Below are positions 27,929-38,102 of a stretch of DNA of 64,000 bases, piece by piece. A model generated the notes under the pieces. The model was not told the DNA's origin, searched no databases, and saw only the letters and a program-made list of their open reading frames with translations. The stretch covers positions 20,528 through 84,527 of the forward strand of contig CAMDCO010000005.1 of the NCBI GenBank assembly GCA_945890495.1. Direction: 5' to 3'. Source of the stretch: Bordetella parapertussis. Its GTDB lineage: Bacteria; Pseudomonadota; Gammaproteobacteria; Burkholderiales; Thiobacillaceae. The position numbers were made by a program, and so were the translations under genes. The stretch's first letter is position 1. Each line of letters starts with the position of its first letter.

Positions 27929-28422
27929 AATTAACCCTGAAACGCGGCCTGGCCCTCTTGGGTCTGTGCCTATTCCCCAGTCTGTTCCCCAGCCTGGCGC
28001 TCGCCCTGAATCTGTATGAACAACCGGGCCTGCAATTCGCCCGCCCCGATGCCGCGCCGCTCGATCTAACCAGCCTGCGCGGCAAGCCCGCCGTCATCAA
28101 CTTCTGGGCCACCTGGTGCCCGCCTTGTCGCGACGAACTACCCGAACTGGCGGCCCTGCATAGCAAAACCGGTGCGACCTTCGTTGGCATCGCGGTAGAA
28201 GACAACCTGAAATTCGCCGCCGAATTCGCCCGCGTTGAAGATGTCGTCTATCCCATCGCCGGCGGAAGAGACACGGCCATTGCCTTGATGAAAACCTTGG
28301 GCAACACCTATGCAGTAATGCCCTTCACCGTGTTGATCGACGCTAACGGCGAGGTGCTCTGGGCGCGCAAGGGACGCATCCCCATGGACGAACTCGAGCA
28401 GCGCCTGCGGGATCTGCGTTGA
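27925..28422 (+). CDS. TlpA-like periplasmic thioredoxin
   Basis: Signal peptide; INFWATWCPPCRDELPEL. Confidence 0.9.
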   Translation: MKLTLKRGLALLGLCLFPSLFPSLALALNLYEQPGLQFARPDAAPLDLTSLRGKPAVINFWATWCPPCRDELPELAALHSKTGATFVGIAVEDNLKFAAEFARVEDVVYPIAGGRDTAIALMKTLGNTYAVMPFTVLIDANGEVLWARKGRIPMDELEQRLRDLR

Positions 28423-28443
28423 GACCGTGTTGAGCCACAGGCC

Positions 28444-29658
28444 ATGCCCGTCTGGCCGCTCCTGCTCTGCCTGCTGATCGCGCCTGCCGCAGCGAGTCCG
28501 TTACCCCCCCTGCAACCCTTGCTCGATGCCGCCCCGCCGCACGCCATTCTCAAACTCGGCCCCGGCTGCTACGCCGGCCCCGCCGTCATTCGCAAGCCGC
28601 TGACCCTGGACGGCGGCGGCCGAGCCTGCATCGACAACAACGGGCGCGGCACCATACTAACCGTGCTGGCCGCCGACACCGTCATCCGTGGCCTGCGCCT
28701 GACCGGATCGGGAGAGAGCTTCGACGCCATGGACGCCGGTATCTTGGTCGAGGCCGACCGCGTGCGCATCGAGGACAACCGCATCGAGGCTGTGTTGTTC
28801 GGCATCCACCTCAAGGCGGCCAATGACGCGCGGATCCTGCGCAACACCGTGCGCGGCCAACCCGCGCCGCTCAACCTGCGCGGCGACGCAGTGCGTATCT
28901 GGTACGGCCATGGCAATCGCATCGAGGCCAACGATTTCGCCGGCCTGCGCGACATCACCCTGGCCAACGCCCCGGGCAACCAGATTCGTAAAAACCGTAT
29001 CCGCGCGGGGCGCTACGCCATCCATCTAATCTTCTCGCCTAACAACGCCATCCTCGACAACGACATCGCCCACACCACCACGGGCATCGCCGTGCTGTAT
29101 TCAGACAACGCCCGCATTGAGGGCAACCGCATCCACCATGTCCGCTCCGAGGCCGGGGCCGCGCTGGCCCTCAAAGAAACGAACGGCACGCAGATTCGCC
29201 GCAACGAGATCCTGCATTGCGCCGTGGGTCTGCAAGCCAACTCACCGCTCTACGGCCACGACACCCTCCAGATTGAAGGCAACCGCTTTGCCCACAACGA
29301 CACCGCGCTGTACTTTTATGGCGACAATGGCGGCCATGTGCTGCGTCACAACCGCTTCGAAAAGAATCTCACCCCCTTGATGGTCAGCCATGCCAACGCC
29401 ACGCGCGGCCATGTCTGGGAAGACAACGCTTGGGACGACTACGAAGGTTTCGACCGCAACGGCGACGGTATCGGCGACACCCCGCATGAACTCTGGCTGT
29501 ACGCCGACCGCATCTGGATGGAAACCCCCAGCACCCGTTTCTTTCGCAACAGCCCTGGCATGGAACTGCTCGACTTCCTTGAACGACTCGCCCCTTTTTC
29601 CGCCCCTGAGCGCCTGCTTCAGGACCCCCGCCCCCGGATAACACGGCAGGCACCATGA
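28444..29658 (+). CDS. Second NosD-like beta-helix protein
   Basis: Same architecture as 22603-23949; YEGFDRNGDGIGDTPHELWLYADRIWMETP, GMELLDFLERLAPFSAPERLL. Confidence 0.9.
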   Translation: MPVWPLLLCLLIAPAAASPLPPLQPLLDAAPPHAILKLGPGCYAGPAVIRKPLTLDGGGRACIDNNGRGTILTVLAADTVIRGLRLTGSGESFDAMDAGILVEADRVRIEDNRIEAVLFGIHLKAANDARILRNTVRGQPAPLNLRGDAVRIWYGHGNRIEANDFAGLRDITLANAPGNQIRKNRIRAGRYAIHLIFSPNNAILDNDIAHTTTGIAVLYSDNARIEGNRIHHVRSEAGAALALKETNGTQIRRNEILHCAVGLQANSPLYGHDTLQIEGNRFAHNDTALYFYGDNGGHVLRHNRFEKNLTPLMVSHANATRGHVWEDNAWDDYEGFDRNGDGIGDTPHELWLYADRIWMETPSTRFFRNSPGMELLDFLERLAPFSAPERLLQDPRPRITRQAP

Positions 29659-30563
29659 GCGTCCACACCCCGCCGACGCGCTGGCAAATCGTCCAGGCTG
29701 CTATCCGTCCCCAGACCCTGTCACTGACCGCAACGCCGATCCTGGTCGGGATCAGCCTGGCCTGGGCTGAGGGCGCCACACCCCACGGCGGGATTGCGCT
29801 GGCGACCTTGCTAACCGCTGGGCTCATCCAGATCGGCGTCAACCTGCACAACGATGCGACCGATCACCTGCGCGGCAACGACACCGCCGCACGCATCGGC
29901 CCGTTACGCGTCACCGCCGCAGGTTGGGCCAGCGCAAAGGCGGTGTTGCGCGCGGCCTATCTCAGCCTCGGTCTGGCCTTTATGCTGGGCATCAGCTTGG
30001 CCCTAGCTGGCGGCCCGGTCATCGTCGCCATCGGAATCGCCTCCCTGCTGGCGGCGCTGGCCTATTCCGGCGGACCCCGACCGCTGTCCCATAGCGCCCT
30101 CGGCGAGTTATTCGTCTGGGCCTTCTTCGGCCTTGCCGCTGTCGCAGGGAGTCACTGGCTGCAAGCCGGACAGTTTTCCGCCGCCGCGTTAATCGCCGGG
30201 GCTGCGCTCGGCCTACCCGCCGCTGCCGTCCTCTTGGTCAACAACCTGCGCGACATCGACACCGACGCCATCGCCGGTCGCCGCACCCTCGCCGCCCGAC
30301 TCGGCGAGGCACACAGCCGTCGCCTGCATACCGTGCTGATGCTCACCCCCTTTCTATCTCTACCCTTCCTGGCCGCCCACCTCCATGCGCTGTGGCCCGG
30401 GTTGGCCCTGCTGGCGCTACCCGCCTGCCTGCGAGTCAGCGCCCGTATGCAGCACACCACGGGCCCGGCCCTGAACGCAGTTCTTGCCGACACCGCACGC
30501 GCCCAATTACAGTTCGGCTGTCTGCTATCCATAGCGTATCTGCTCATCCTTCTCCTGCCATGA
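29655..30563 (+). CDS. menA: 1,4-dihydroxy-2-naphthoate polyprenyltransferase
   Basis: UbiA-family [14 protein letters not shown] and [22 protein letters not shown]. Confidence 0.92.
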   Translation: MSVHTPPTRWQIVQAAIRPQTLSLTATPILVGISLAWAEGATPHGGIALATLLTAGLIQIGVNLHNDATDHLRGNDTAARIGPLRVTAAGWASAKAVLRAAYLSLGLAFMLGISLALAGGPVIVAIGIASLLAALAYSGGPRPLSHSALGELFVWAFFGLAAVAGSHWLQAGQFSAAALIAGAALGLPAAAVLLVNNLRDIDTDAIAGRRTLAARLGEAHSRRLHTVLMLTPFLSLPFLAAHLHALWPGLALLALPACLRVSARMQHTTGPALNAVLADTARAQLQFGCLLSIAYLLILLLP

Positions 30564-31390
30564 CCTCCTTCGCCTGGATCCCCGCCGCCGAGTTCACCGA
30601 CATTCGCTACGAGTTGTCCGGTGACGGCATCGCCAAGATTTCCATCAACCGCCCCGAACGACGCAACGCCTTCCGGCCCGAAACCGTAAACGAGCTGATG
30701 GACGCCTTTTCGCGGGCTCATCGCGACCCCGCCGTCGGTGTGATCATCTTCACCGGCGTCGGCGATCAGGCCTTCTGTTCCGGGGGCGACCAAACGGTGC
30801 GTGGCGACGATGGTGGCTATCACGATGCCGCGACCGACACACCGCACCTCAATGTGCTCGACCTGCAAATGCAGATTCGCCGCTTACCCAAACCCGTCGT
30901 GGCGATGGTCGCGGGCTATGCCATCGGCGGTGGCCATGTACTACACCTCGTTTGCGACCTGACCCTCGCCGCCGACAACGCCCGTTTCGGCCAGACCGGC
31001 CCGCGCGTCGGCAGTTTTGATGCGGGCCTCGGTGCCGGCCTGATGGCGCGCGCCATTGGCCTTAAACGGGCCAAAGAAATTTGGCTGCTGTGCCGCCAGT
31101 ACGATGCACAAACGGCCCTGGACTGGGGCCTGGTCAACGCCGTCGTGCCACTTGCCCAATTAGAAGAAGAAACGGTGGCTTGGTGCCGCGAGATGTTGCA
31201 ACTCTCGCCCACCGCACTGCGCCTGATCAAGGCCGGTTTCAACGCCGATAGCGACGGACTGGCCGGCATTCAGGAGTTGGCCGGCAATGCCACAGGGCTC
31301 TTTTACATGACCGCCGAGGGGCGGGAAGGGCGCGATGCCTGGCTAGAAAAACGCCCGCCAGACTTCACAAAATACCGTCGCCGCCCCTAG
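30560..31390 (+). CDS. menB: 1,4-dihydroxy-2-naphthoyl-CoA synthase
   Basis: Crotonase fold; [54 protein letters not shown]. Confidence 0.95.
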   Translation: MTSFAWIPAAEFTDIRYELSGDGIAKISINRPERRNAFRPETVNELMDAFSRAHRDPAVGVIIFTGVGDQAFCSGGDQTVRGDDGGYHDAATDTPHLNVLDLQMQIRRLPKPVVAMVAGYAIGGGHVLHLVCDLTLAADNARFGQTGPRVGSFDAGLGAGLMARAIGLKRAKEIWLLCRQYDAQTALDWGLVNAVVPLAQLEEETVAWCREMLQLSPTALRLIKAGFNADSDGLAGIQELAGNATGLFYMTAEGREGRDAWLEKRPPDFTKYRRRP

Positions 31391-31397
31391 CAGCCCC

Positions 31398-32399
31398 ATG
31401 TCGGCGCGCGTCCTTCCCTACTGCCTACCCCTCGTGCGCCCTTGGGTCGCGGCCTCCGTGACCCTCACCGAGCGGCGCGGCTGGCTGATTGCGCTCGATG
31501 AAGACGGGCTCACCGGATGGGGCGATTGCGCACCGCTCCCCTCCGCCCACAGCGAGATGCCCTGCCGCACCGCGCTGGCGCACCTGGCGGCCACCGGCAC
31601 ACTTCCGCCAGATGCGCCGCCAGAGACCCTCTGGGCACTAGATACCGCACGGCATGACCTTGACGCGCAACGACAAGGGATTCCGCTCGCACGCGCCCTT
31701 GCCCCGGATGCAGCGTCAGAGATCGCCGTCAATGCCGCGCTCGGGACGCTGGATGCGGGTTGTGTGGAACGCGCCCATACCGCCCGAATGCAAGGGTTCC
31801 GCATCGCCAAGATCAAGGTCGGCCTCGCCCCCATCGCGGAAGAGTTGGCCCATTTGGGCGAAATTGCCGCCGTCTTTGGTGGGCGGCTAAGGCTCGACGC
31901 CAACCGCGCATGGCCCGAGGCCGCAGCGCGACGCTTCCTGACGGCCATCGCCGATCTACCCATCGATGCCGTTGAAGAGCCCTTGGCACACCCCTCTCCC
32001 CATACGCTTGCTGCATTGCAGGCGGCCTTACCCTACGCCCTCGCCGTTGATGAATCCCTGCCCAGCCTCGGTATCCGTGCGCTGATCGACACCCGTGCCG
32101 TCCGCCGTCTCGTGCTCAAGCCGGCGCGTCTGGGCCGCTTCGCGGCAACACACGCCATCGCCCGACAGGCTCAAGCCGCCGGCATCGAGATCGTCCTCAC
32201 CTCGGTCATCGATTCGGCCATCGGCGTCGCCGCTGCCGCGCATCTGGCCGCCGCACTCGCGCCCAACGAAACCCACGGGCTGGGCACCTGTGCGTGGCTG
32301 GCGGCCGATGTCGCCACCGCACCGCCCATCGTAGACGGCAGAATGGCCTTGCCGCAGTGCCCCGGGCTGTGTATCCAGCCCCACAAAGACCCCGCCTAA
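31398..32399 (+). CDS. menC: o-Succinylbenzoate synthase
   Basis: Enolase-superfamily: FRIAKIKVG, LRLDANRAW, VEEPLAHP, AVDES, LKPARLGR. Confidence 0.93.
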   Translation: MSARVLPYCLPLVRPWVAASVTLTERRGWLIALDEDGLTGWGDCAPLPSAHSEMPCRTALAHLAATGTLPPDAPPETLWALDTARHDLDAQRQGIPLARALAPDAASEIAVNAALGTLDAGCVERAHTARMQGFRIAKIKVGLAPIAEELAHLGEIAAVFGGRLRLDANRAWPEAAARRFLTAIADLPIDAVEEPLAHPSPHTLAALQAALPYALAVDESLPSLGIRALIDTRAVRRLVLKPARLGRFAATHAIARQAQAAGIEIVLTSVIDSAIGVAAAAHLAAALAPNETHGLGTCAWLAADVATAPPIVDGRMALPQCPGLCIQPHKDPA

Positions 32400-32400
32400 G

Positions 32401-34959
32401 ATGCCAACCTTACCGATCGTCCAAGCCTGGGTTCGCCGCATGCCTGCAAACGCCACCGCCCTGATCCTGCCCAATGGCGAAACGCGGCGTTTTGGCGACT
32501 GGGCCCCACAGCAAGACGGCCTGCGCCTACTCCATGGCGATACGACAAGCCTTGCGTGCGGCCTCATTGACGCCGCCCTCAGCGGCGACACGGCCTTTCC
32601 TTTGCCGCCCGGCATCCAGCCCGAACAACGGCACTTACTGGTCACCCTGGCCCAGGCCGCTGCGACGCCAAAACTGGCGCTCATCATCGCCACCAGCGGC
32701 TCGAGCGGCCAACCCAAAGGCGTGCGTCTCTCTTGGCGCGCCATCGCCGCCGCCAGCCGCATGAGCGCCCGGGCGCTAAACTTGCAGCGCGGCGATGCCT
32801 GGCTGGTCTGCCTGCCGCTCTATCACATCGGCGGCGCCATGATCCTGTACCGCTGCCTACGCGCCGGGGCCACGGCCGTGGTGCATGACGGCTTTAATGT
32901 TGCGGCCATCGCGCGTGACCTTACCGTGCAACGCATCACTCACCTGTCACTCGTACCCGCGATGCTCGCCAAACTCCTGGAGGCGGGCGTTCAACCGGTA
33001 CCCACATTGAAATGCGTCTTGGTCGGCGGTGCAGCGCTTAATGACACGCTACGAGAACAGGCCCGCGCAGCCGGTTGGCCCATCCGCACAAGCTGGGGCA
33101 TGAGCGAGACCAGCGCGATGATTACGCTCGACGGTCGACCCCTGCCCGGCGTGAGGCTGCGCGTCGCCCAAACAGGCGTGCTCGAGGTCGCCACTCCAGC
33201 CCGCATGACCGGCTATCTGAGTGAAGCGGATATAAACGAATGGGTCACGACACACGACCTAGGGCACCTCGATGCCGAGGGCCGAGTACACATCCTGGGC
33301 CGCGCCGATGCGATGTTGATTTCCGGCGGCGAGAACATCCATCCCCTTGAAGTTGAGGCACTACTGACCGCATGCCCAGGCCTGCGTGAGGTCGGCATCA
33401 CGGGGCTGCATGACCCCGCCTGGGGCGACATCGTCGCCTGTGCCTACCGTGGAGAGATTACGGAAACGGCCCTGGCCGACTGGTGTCGCGCCCATATCCC
33501 CGCTGCCCGTCGTCCCCGCCGTTTTCTGCGCCTCGGTCACTTGCCACACTTGGCCAATGGCAAGCTCGACCGCTGCGCACTGCCAAAACTATGGCCGCTC
33601 CATCATGACGCGGAAAACCTGGTGGACTGGACATGGGTGGCGAACGAGCTAGAACGACTCGCGCGGACGGCCGGAGAGGCCCAACTGTTAAGCGTCACGC
33701 TGCCGCTCTCCCGCTGGCCGGTCGCCGCACGACTCACCCCCACCGACGGCATTTTCTGGCAACGGCCCGATGCGGGCCTACGGATGCTGGGCATGGGTCG
33801 TGCCTGCCACTTCACCAGCACCGGCACTGGCCGCTTTGCGGCGCTACAAGCCGCGCATCGGGGCCTCATGGAATCGTTGCGCTACACCCCAAACACCCCA
33901 CCCCCCCTAGCCTTCACCGGCTTCGCCTTTGCCCCCCACGGCGGTGCGCCGCTGCCTAACACAGCCCTCTGGGTGCCCGAGCTATTGCTGCGCGAACACG
34001 CCGGAAAAATCTGGCTAACCCTATCGTATGCCGTCTCTCATTTCCGCCATGCCATGCACCGCTGGCAAGCGCAATGGCAGGCCTTGCAGGCCAAAGACAC
34101 CTTAGGGAAAAACGAGGCCACCCAGGCGCGCTGCGCAATGCTCGATGCCCAACCCAACCCCATCACAGACGCCCTGTTCCGGGCGCGTGGCCGGGTCGCG
34201 CTGGAGGCCATCACGCAAGGCCTCGTAGACAAGCTGGTGTTGACCCGCACGCTGCATCTCGACAGTGGCATGCCCATCCCCCCTGACGCGATCCTCACCA
34301 CACTCGCTGCACAGCAGCCCAACTGCGCCATCTATGGCGTTAGCCAGGAAGGCCGTGTGTTTCTCGGCGCATCGCCAGAAACCCTGCTGACCTTGCGTGG
34401 CGATCAGGTCAGCGCAGACGCGCTGGCTGGTACGGCTTGGCACGAGGCCGCGCTGCCCTTGAGTGCCCACAAAAATCACCGCGAGCACGACTTTGTCGCC
34501 CACGCCATCGCCCAAGCCTTGGCCCCTCTGTGTCTGGATTTACGCATCCCTGCCACCCCCGAAGTCATGCAACTCCATGGCCTGAGCCATCTACGACGCC
34601 GCGTCACGGCACAACGACAACCGACCACTTCGGCCTTCGATCTCATCGCCCGCTTACATCCCACCTCAGCCGTCGGCGGCGTTCCCCGCGAGGCCGCACT
34701 CGACTGGCTGGCACACCAAGGCGATGTACGCAGCGCGTGGTACACCGGCGGCGTCGGCTGGATTGATGCCCGCGGCGATTGCGACATCGCCGTCGCCCTG
34801 CGTTGTGGTCTATTTGAAGGCAGCGCAATAACCCTGTACGCCGGTGCCGGTTTTGTCGCCGGCTCCGTCGTCGAGCAGGAGTTCGCCGAGACCGAGGCCA
34901 AATTTCATACCCTGCGCGAGGCCATCGCCTGCGCGTGCAAAGAGAGGGCACCCGCATGA
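32401..34959 (+). CDS. MenE-MenF fusion: o-succinylbenzoate-CoA ligase plus isochorismate synthase
   Basis: N-terminal AMP-binding IIATSGSSGQPKGVRLSW and GMSETSAMITLDGRP; C-terminal chorismate-binding GASPETLLTLRGDQVSADALAGTA, LHPTSAVGGVPREAALDWL, YTGGVGWIDARGDCDIAVALRC; single ORF. Confidence 0.93.
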   Translation: MPTLPIVQAWVRRMPANATALILPNGETRRFGDWAPQQDGLRLLHGDTTSLACGLIDAALSGDTAFPLPPGIQPEQRHLLVTLAQAAATPKLALIIATSGSSGQPKGVRLSWRAIAAASRMSARALNLQRGDAWLVCLPLYHIGGAMILYRCLRAGATAVVHDGFNVAAIARDLTVQRITHLSLVPAMLAKLLEAGVQPVPTLKCVLVGGAALNDTLREQARAAGWPIRTSWGMSETSAMITLDGRPLPGVRLRVAQTGVLEVATPARMTGYLSEADINEWVTTHDLGHLDAEGRVHILGRADAMLISGGENIHPLEVEALLTACPGLREVGITGLHDPAWGDIVACAYRGEITETALADWCRAHIPAARRPRRFLRLGHLPHLANGKLDRCALPKLWPLHHDAENLVDWTWVANELERLARTAGEAQLLSVTLPLSRWPVAARLTPTDGIFWQRPDAGLRMLGMGRACHFTSTGTGRFAALQAAHRGLMESLRYTPNTPPPLAFTGFAFAPHGGAPLPNTALWVPELLLREHAGKIWLTLSYAVSHFRHAMHRWQAQWQALQAKDTLGKNEATQARCAMLDAQPNPITDALFRARGRVALEAITQGLVDKLVLTRTLHLDSGMPIPPDAILTTLAAQQPNCAIYGVSQEGRVFLGASPETLLTLRGDQVSADALAGTAWHEAALPLSAHKNHREHDFVAHAIAQALAPLCLDLRIPATPEVMQLHGLSHLRRRVTAQRQPTTSAFDLIARLHPTSAVGGVPREAALDWLAHQGDVRSAWYTGGVGWIDARGDCDIAVALRCGLFEGSAITLYAGAGFVAGSVVEQEFAETEAKFHTLREAIACACKERAPA

Positions 34960-36623
34960 ACACCGCCACACTCAACCTCGCTTGGGCTGATGCCTTCATC
35001 GCCGCCCTAACGGCCGCCGGGTTGCGCCATATTGTGCTCGCCCCCGGCGCCCGTTCGGCCCCCTTGGCGGTTGCCGCCTTGCGTCGCCCGGAGTTGACCT
35101 GCCATGTCATCAGCGACGAACGCGCGGCGGGTTATTTTGGCCTCGGCCTGGCCCGCATCACGCGCACACCGGCCGCCGTGATCTGCACCTCAGGTACCGC
35201 CGCCGCCAACCTGCTGCCCGCCGTCATGGAGGCCACCCTGGCCGCCGTGCCCCTGCTCATCCTCAGCGCCGACCGGCCGCCCGAGGCGCACGGCTGGGGA
35301 AGCAACCAAACCGCCGACCAACTCAAGCTGTATGGCGACCAGGTCCGACGCTTTGTGGCATTACCTGTGCCCTTTGTCCGCGAAGAGGGCAGCCTCGATC
35401 TTCGCTTCCTAAACACCCTCGCCGCTCAACTGATCGAGGCCTGTGTGTCACCGCACCCCGGCCCAGTACACGCCAATCAGCCCTTTCGGGAACCGCTGCT
35501 ACCCATCGACCCCGCCGCCATCCCGCCCGCACCCAACCTGCCCATGTCCGTCACGATTCACGCCCCGGTGCCGCAAGCAGCCTCCGGGATTGAGGCTGTG
35601 GCAGCGCGGTTATCCGGACGACCCGGCGTTATCGTCTGCGGTGAGGGTGACTATCCCGAGACCTTCGCCGCAGCACTCGTCGCATTGGCCGAAAAACTGG
35701 GCGCACCCATCTTGGCCGAACCGCTCTCCAACCTGCGTTTTGGGCCGCATGACCGCCGCCTCGTCCTAGCCCGTGCATCCCGCTTCTTGCGCCGCACCGA
35801 CCTGCCCCAACCCGAATGGGTGCTGCGGCTAGGCCGTTTTCCCGTCTCGCGTACATTGGAACGCTGGCTCAGCGGTCTGGAACACACGCTGCACCTCCTG
35901 ATCGCCCCACCGGGCCCCTGGCCAGACCCGCTCCAGCGCAGCGACATTATCCTGCGCGGCGATGCTTGGGCCACCGTCACAGCCCTGCACGCCGCCCCCA
36001 CAGCAAGCGCCCCCGCAGGTTGGCTTTCCACCTGGCAGGCCCAGGAGATCGACGCCGCCCAGCACGCCGACCTCTGCCATGATGGCCACGCGTTTGCGCA
36101 GGCCGTCAGCACCCTGATTGCGGCGCTACCTGCAAAGGCCGCTCTATTCGTCGGCAATTCATTGTCGATTCGCGCGGTAGATTCATTCTCCGGCACCGAT
36201 GCCAAGCCCATCGCCCTGTACGGCAATCGCGGCGCCTCGGGTATCGACGGCAATATCGCCACCGCCGCCGGGATCGCCGCCGCCAGCGGCGCGCCCATGG
36301 CCGTATTGATAGGCGATCAAACCGCCCTGCACGACTGCGGCAGCTTGGCCTTACTGGCCGGTCGGCCCGTGGTCATCATCGTCGTGGACAATGGCGGCGG
36401 CGGCATCTTCGAACAACTGGCCTTCAGTGCGGCCTTGCCACGCGCGCTTTTGACACGCGGCTTTATTGCGCCGCCCCAAGTTGATTTCGCCGCGCTGGCC
36501 GCCGCGTTTGGGCTGTCGTATGCCGAGACCGGTGATACACAGCGGCTTCAGCCCCTGCTGGATCAGGCCTTTACCAGCGGCCAGCCGTGGCTCATCCGAC
36601 TCGCGCTCAAATCAAGCGCGTAA
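34956..36623 (+). CDS. menD: SEPHCHC synthase (ThDP enzyme)
   Basis: VLAPGARSAPLAVAA, CTSGTAAANLLPAVMEA, LSADRPPEAHGWGSNQTADQ, GNRGASGIDGNIATAAGIA; ATGA overlap with menEF. Confidence 0.95.
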   Translation: MNTATLNLAWADAFIAALTAAGLRHIVLAPGARSAPLAVAALRRPELTCHVISDERAAGYFGLGLARITRTPAAVICTSGTAAANLLPAVMEATLAAVPLLILSADRPPEAHGWGSNQTADQLKLYGDQVRRFVALPVPFVREEGSLDLRFLNTLAAQLIEACVSPHPGPVHANQPFREPLLPIDPAAIPPAPNLPMSVTIHAPVPQAASGIEAVAARLSGRPGVIVCGEGDYPETFAAALVALAEKLGAPILAEPLSNLRFGPHDRRLVLARASRFLRRTDLPQPEWVLRLGRFPVSRTLERWLSGLEHTLHLLIAPPGPWPDPLQRSDIILRGDAWATVTALHAAPTASAPAGWLSTWQAQEIDAAQHADLCHDGHAFAQAVSTLIAALPAKAALFVGNSLSIRAVDSFSGTDAKPIALYGNRGASGIDGNIATAAGIAAASGAPMAVLIGDQTALHDCGSLALLAGRPVVIIVVDNGGGGIFEQLAFSAALPRALLTRGFIAPPQVDFAALAAAFGLSYAETGDTQRLQPLLDQAFTSGQPWLIRLALKSSA

Positions 36624-36653
36624 GCGCAGGCAACCTCGATTCGACTGGCTGGG

Positions 36654-37091
36654 TTACTGCAACGCTTCCGTGGTAAACGGCACCTCCAGCGCCACCTCTT
36701 TCAACCGCAGGGTCAAAACCCAGTCACCGCGCCCTGAAATACAAAAAGGCAGGGTGGCCTTGACGCGATAGGTGCCATCCGGGCCCGGGCGCAAGGTGTA
36801 CAGGTTGTAGCCCATGTTCATGTTGACCATGCTGAAATCGGCCTCGATCTTGCCAGGCCGAGGCGGCTTGACCCAGATCTCAAAGGGTTGCAGGGGGCGA
36901 ATCTTTTCTGAGATACCGAGTGTGACGGGCCCATCCGCCGTTGCGGCCGTGCAGCCTGCCACCAAATCCGCGCAGGCAATGCGTTGCGCCTTGGCCGGCA
37001 GGGGCTGGAACTGTTGCCAAAGAACGACCCCTGCGGCCACGAGCACGACCAGCAAGGCGATTCGGCTGTAGTTTGATTTCAATATCGACAT
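36654..37091 (-). CDS. Membrane-anchored hypothetical protein (FixH/YtkA-like fold possible)
   Basis: Single N-terminal TM; periplasmic beta-rich PFEIWVKPPRPGKIEADFSMVNMNMGYN. Confidence 0.55.
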   Translation of the reverse strand: MSILKSNYSRIALLVVLVAAGVVLWQQFQPLPAKAQRIACADLVAGCTAATADGPVTLGISEKIRPLQPFEIWVKPPRPGKIEADFSMVNMNMGYNLYTLRPGPDGTYRVKATLPFCISGRGDWVLTLRLKEVALEVPFTTEALQ

Positions 37092-37101
37092 AGCGTTTCC
37101 T

Positions 37102-38037
37102 TTATATTTTCCAGGCACTGCCTTTGACGGCAATACCTTGGGCACCCTGTTGGCGAGCCATTTCCAGTGTTTTTGTAGATTGCCCACCCAAGGCATAAAC
37201 CGGGATCGGACTGCCGCGCACGATCTTGGCAAAGACCTCCCAACCCAAGGCCGGTTCGCCTGGGTGCGAGGTCGTCGGCAAGACCGGCGACAGCACGGCG
37301 AGGTCACAACCGATGGCCGCCGCTCGCGCCAGCTCCTCGGCATTATGGCAGGATGCGGCAACCCATGGCAGATCGGGCCGTGTGGAAAGCGTGGCCAGTT
37401 GCTGGCTGTTGAGATGCACGCCAGCGCCGACTTGATCGGCCAGTTCCCGGTTCGCGTTGATCAACAACTTGGCCCCGTGAGCGTGGCAACGCTCGGCCAC
37501 GGCCTTCGCCAGCGCCGCGTAATCCGCCGGTGCAAAGGCCTTTTCGCGCAGTTGCACCAGTCGCAGGCCGTCTTTCAATCGCGTCTCTAGCCGTGCCAGA
37601 AAATCATCGATGCCGTATTTCTCCGCCTCGGAGATCGCATATTCAAAAGGCAGTTGCAGGCCACGCAGGATCGGCCCGTTGGCCGGCAGGATCGGTTCAA
37701 CCGTGGGATTTTCGGCCCGCGTCCAAGCCAATCCGCCTTGGCCTTCGTGCGGGTGCGGCTCGCCCGTCCATGCGGTGACACGGAAAAAGTGGAGGCGCAC
37801 CCGGGCGTGTTCGTAGTCGAACTCACGCACGATCCACGGATAGGCCGTCGTCACCGTAATGCCCAGTTCCTCGTGCAACTCGCGGCTCAAGGCGTGTTCC
37901 AGCGACTCGCCCGCCTCCACCTTGCCGCCGGGAAACTCCCACCAGCCGGCATAGACGCGGCCCTCGGGCCGACTCGCCATCAGGAACGCCCCGTCCGGGC
38001 GCTCGATGACGGCGGCAACGACCTCAACGCGATTCAC
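37102..38037 (-). CDS. Nudix (MutT) hydrolase fused to ThiE-like domain
   Basis: Nudix box GGKVEAGESLEHALSRELHEELGI; C-terminal thiamine-phosphate synthase-like LVQLREKA.. Confidence 0.92.
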   Translation of the reverse strand: MNRVEVVAAVIERPDGAFLMASRPEGRVYAGWWEFPGGKVEAGESLEHALSRELHEELGITVTTAYPWIVREFDYEHARVRLHFFRVTAWTGEPHPHEGQGGLAWTRAENPTVEPILPANGPILRGLQLPFEYAISEAEKYGIDDFLARLETRLKDGLRLVQLREKAFAPADYAALAKAVAERCHAHGAKLLINANRELADQVGAGVHLNSQQLATLSTRPDLPWVAASCHNAEELARAAAIGCDLAVLSPVLPTTSHPGEPALGWEVFAKIVRGSPIPVYALGGQSTKTLEMARQQGAQGIAVKGSAWKI

Positions 38038-38102
38038 TTAGCCCCCCCGTTCCCGCGTAGGCGGCCATGCCACGACAGGCATCGACACCCATCGTCGTTA
38101 GA

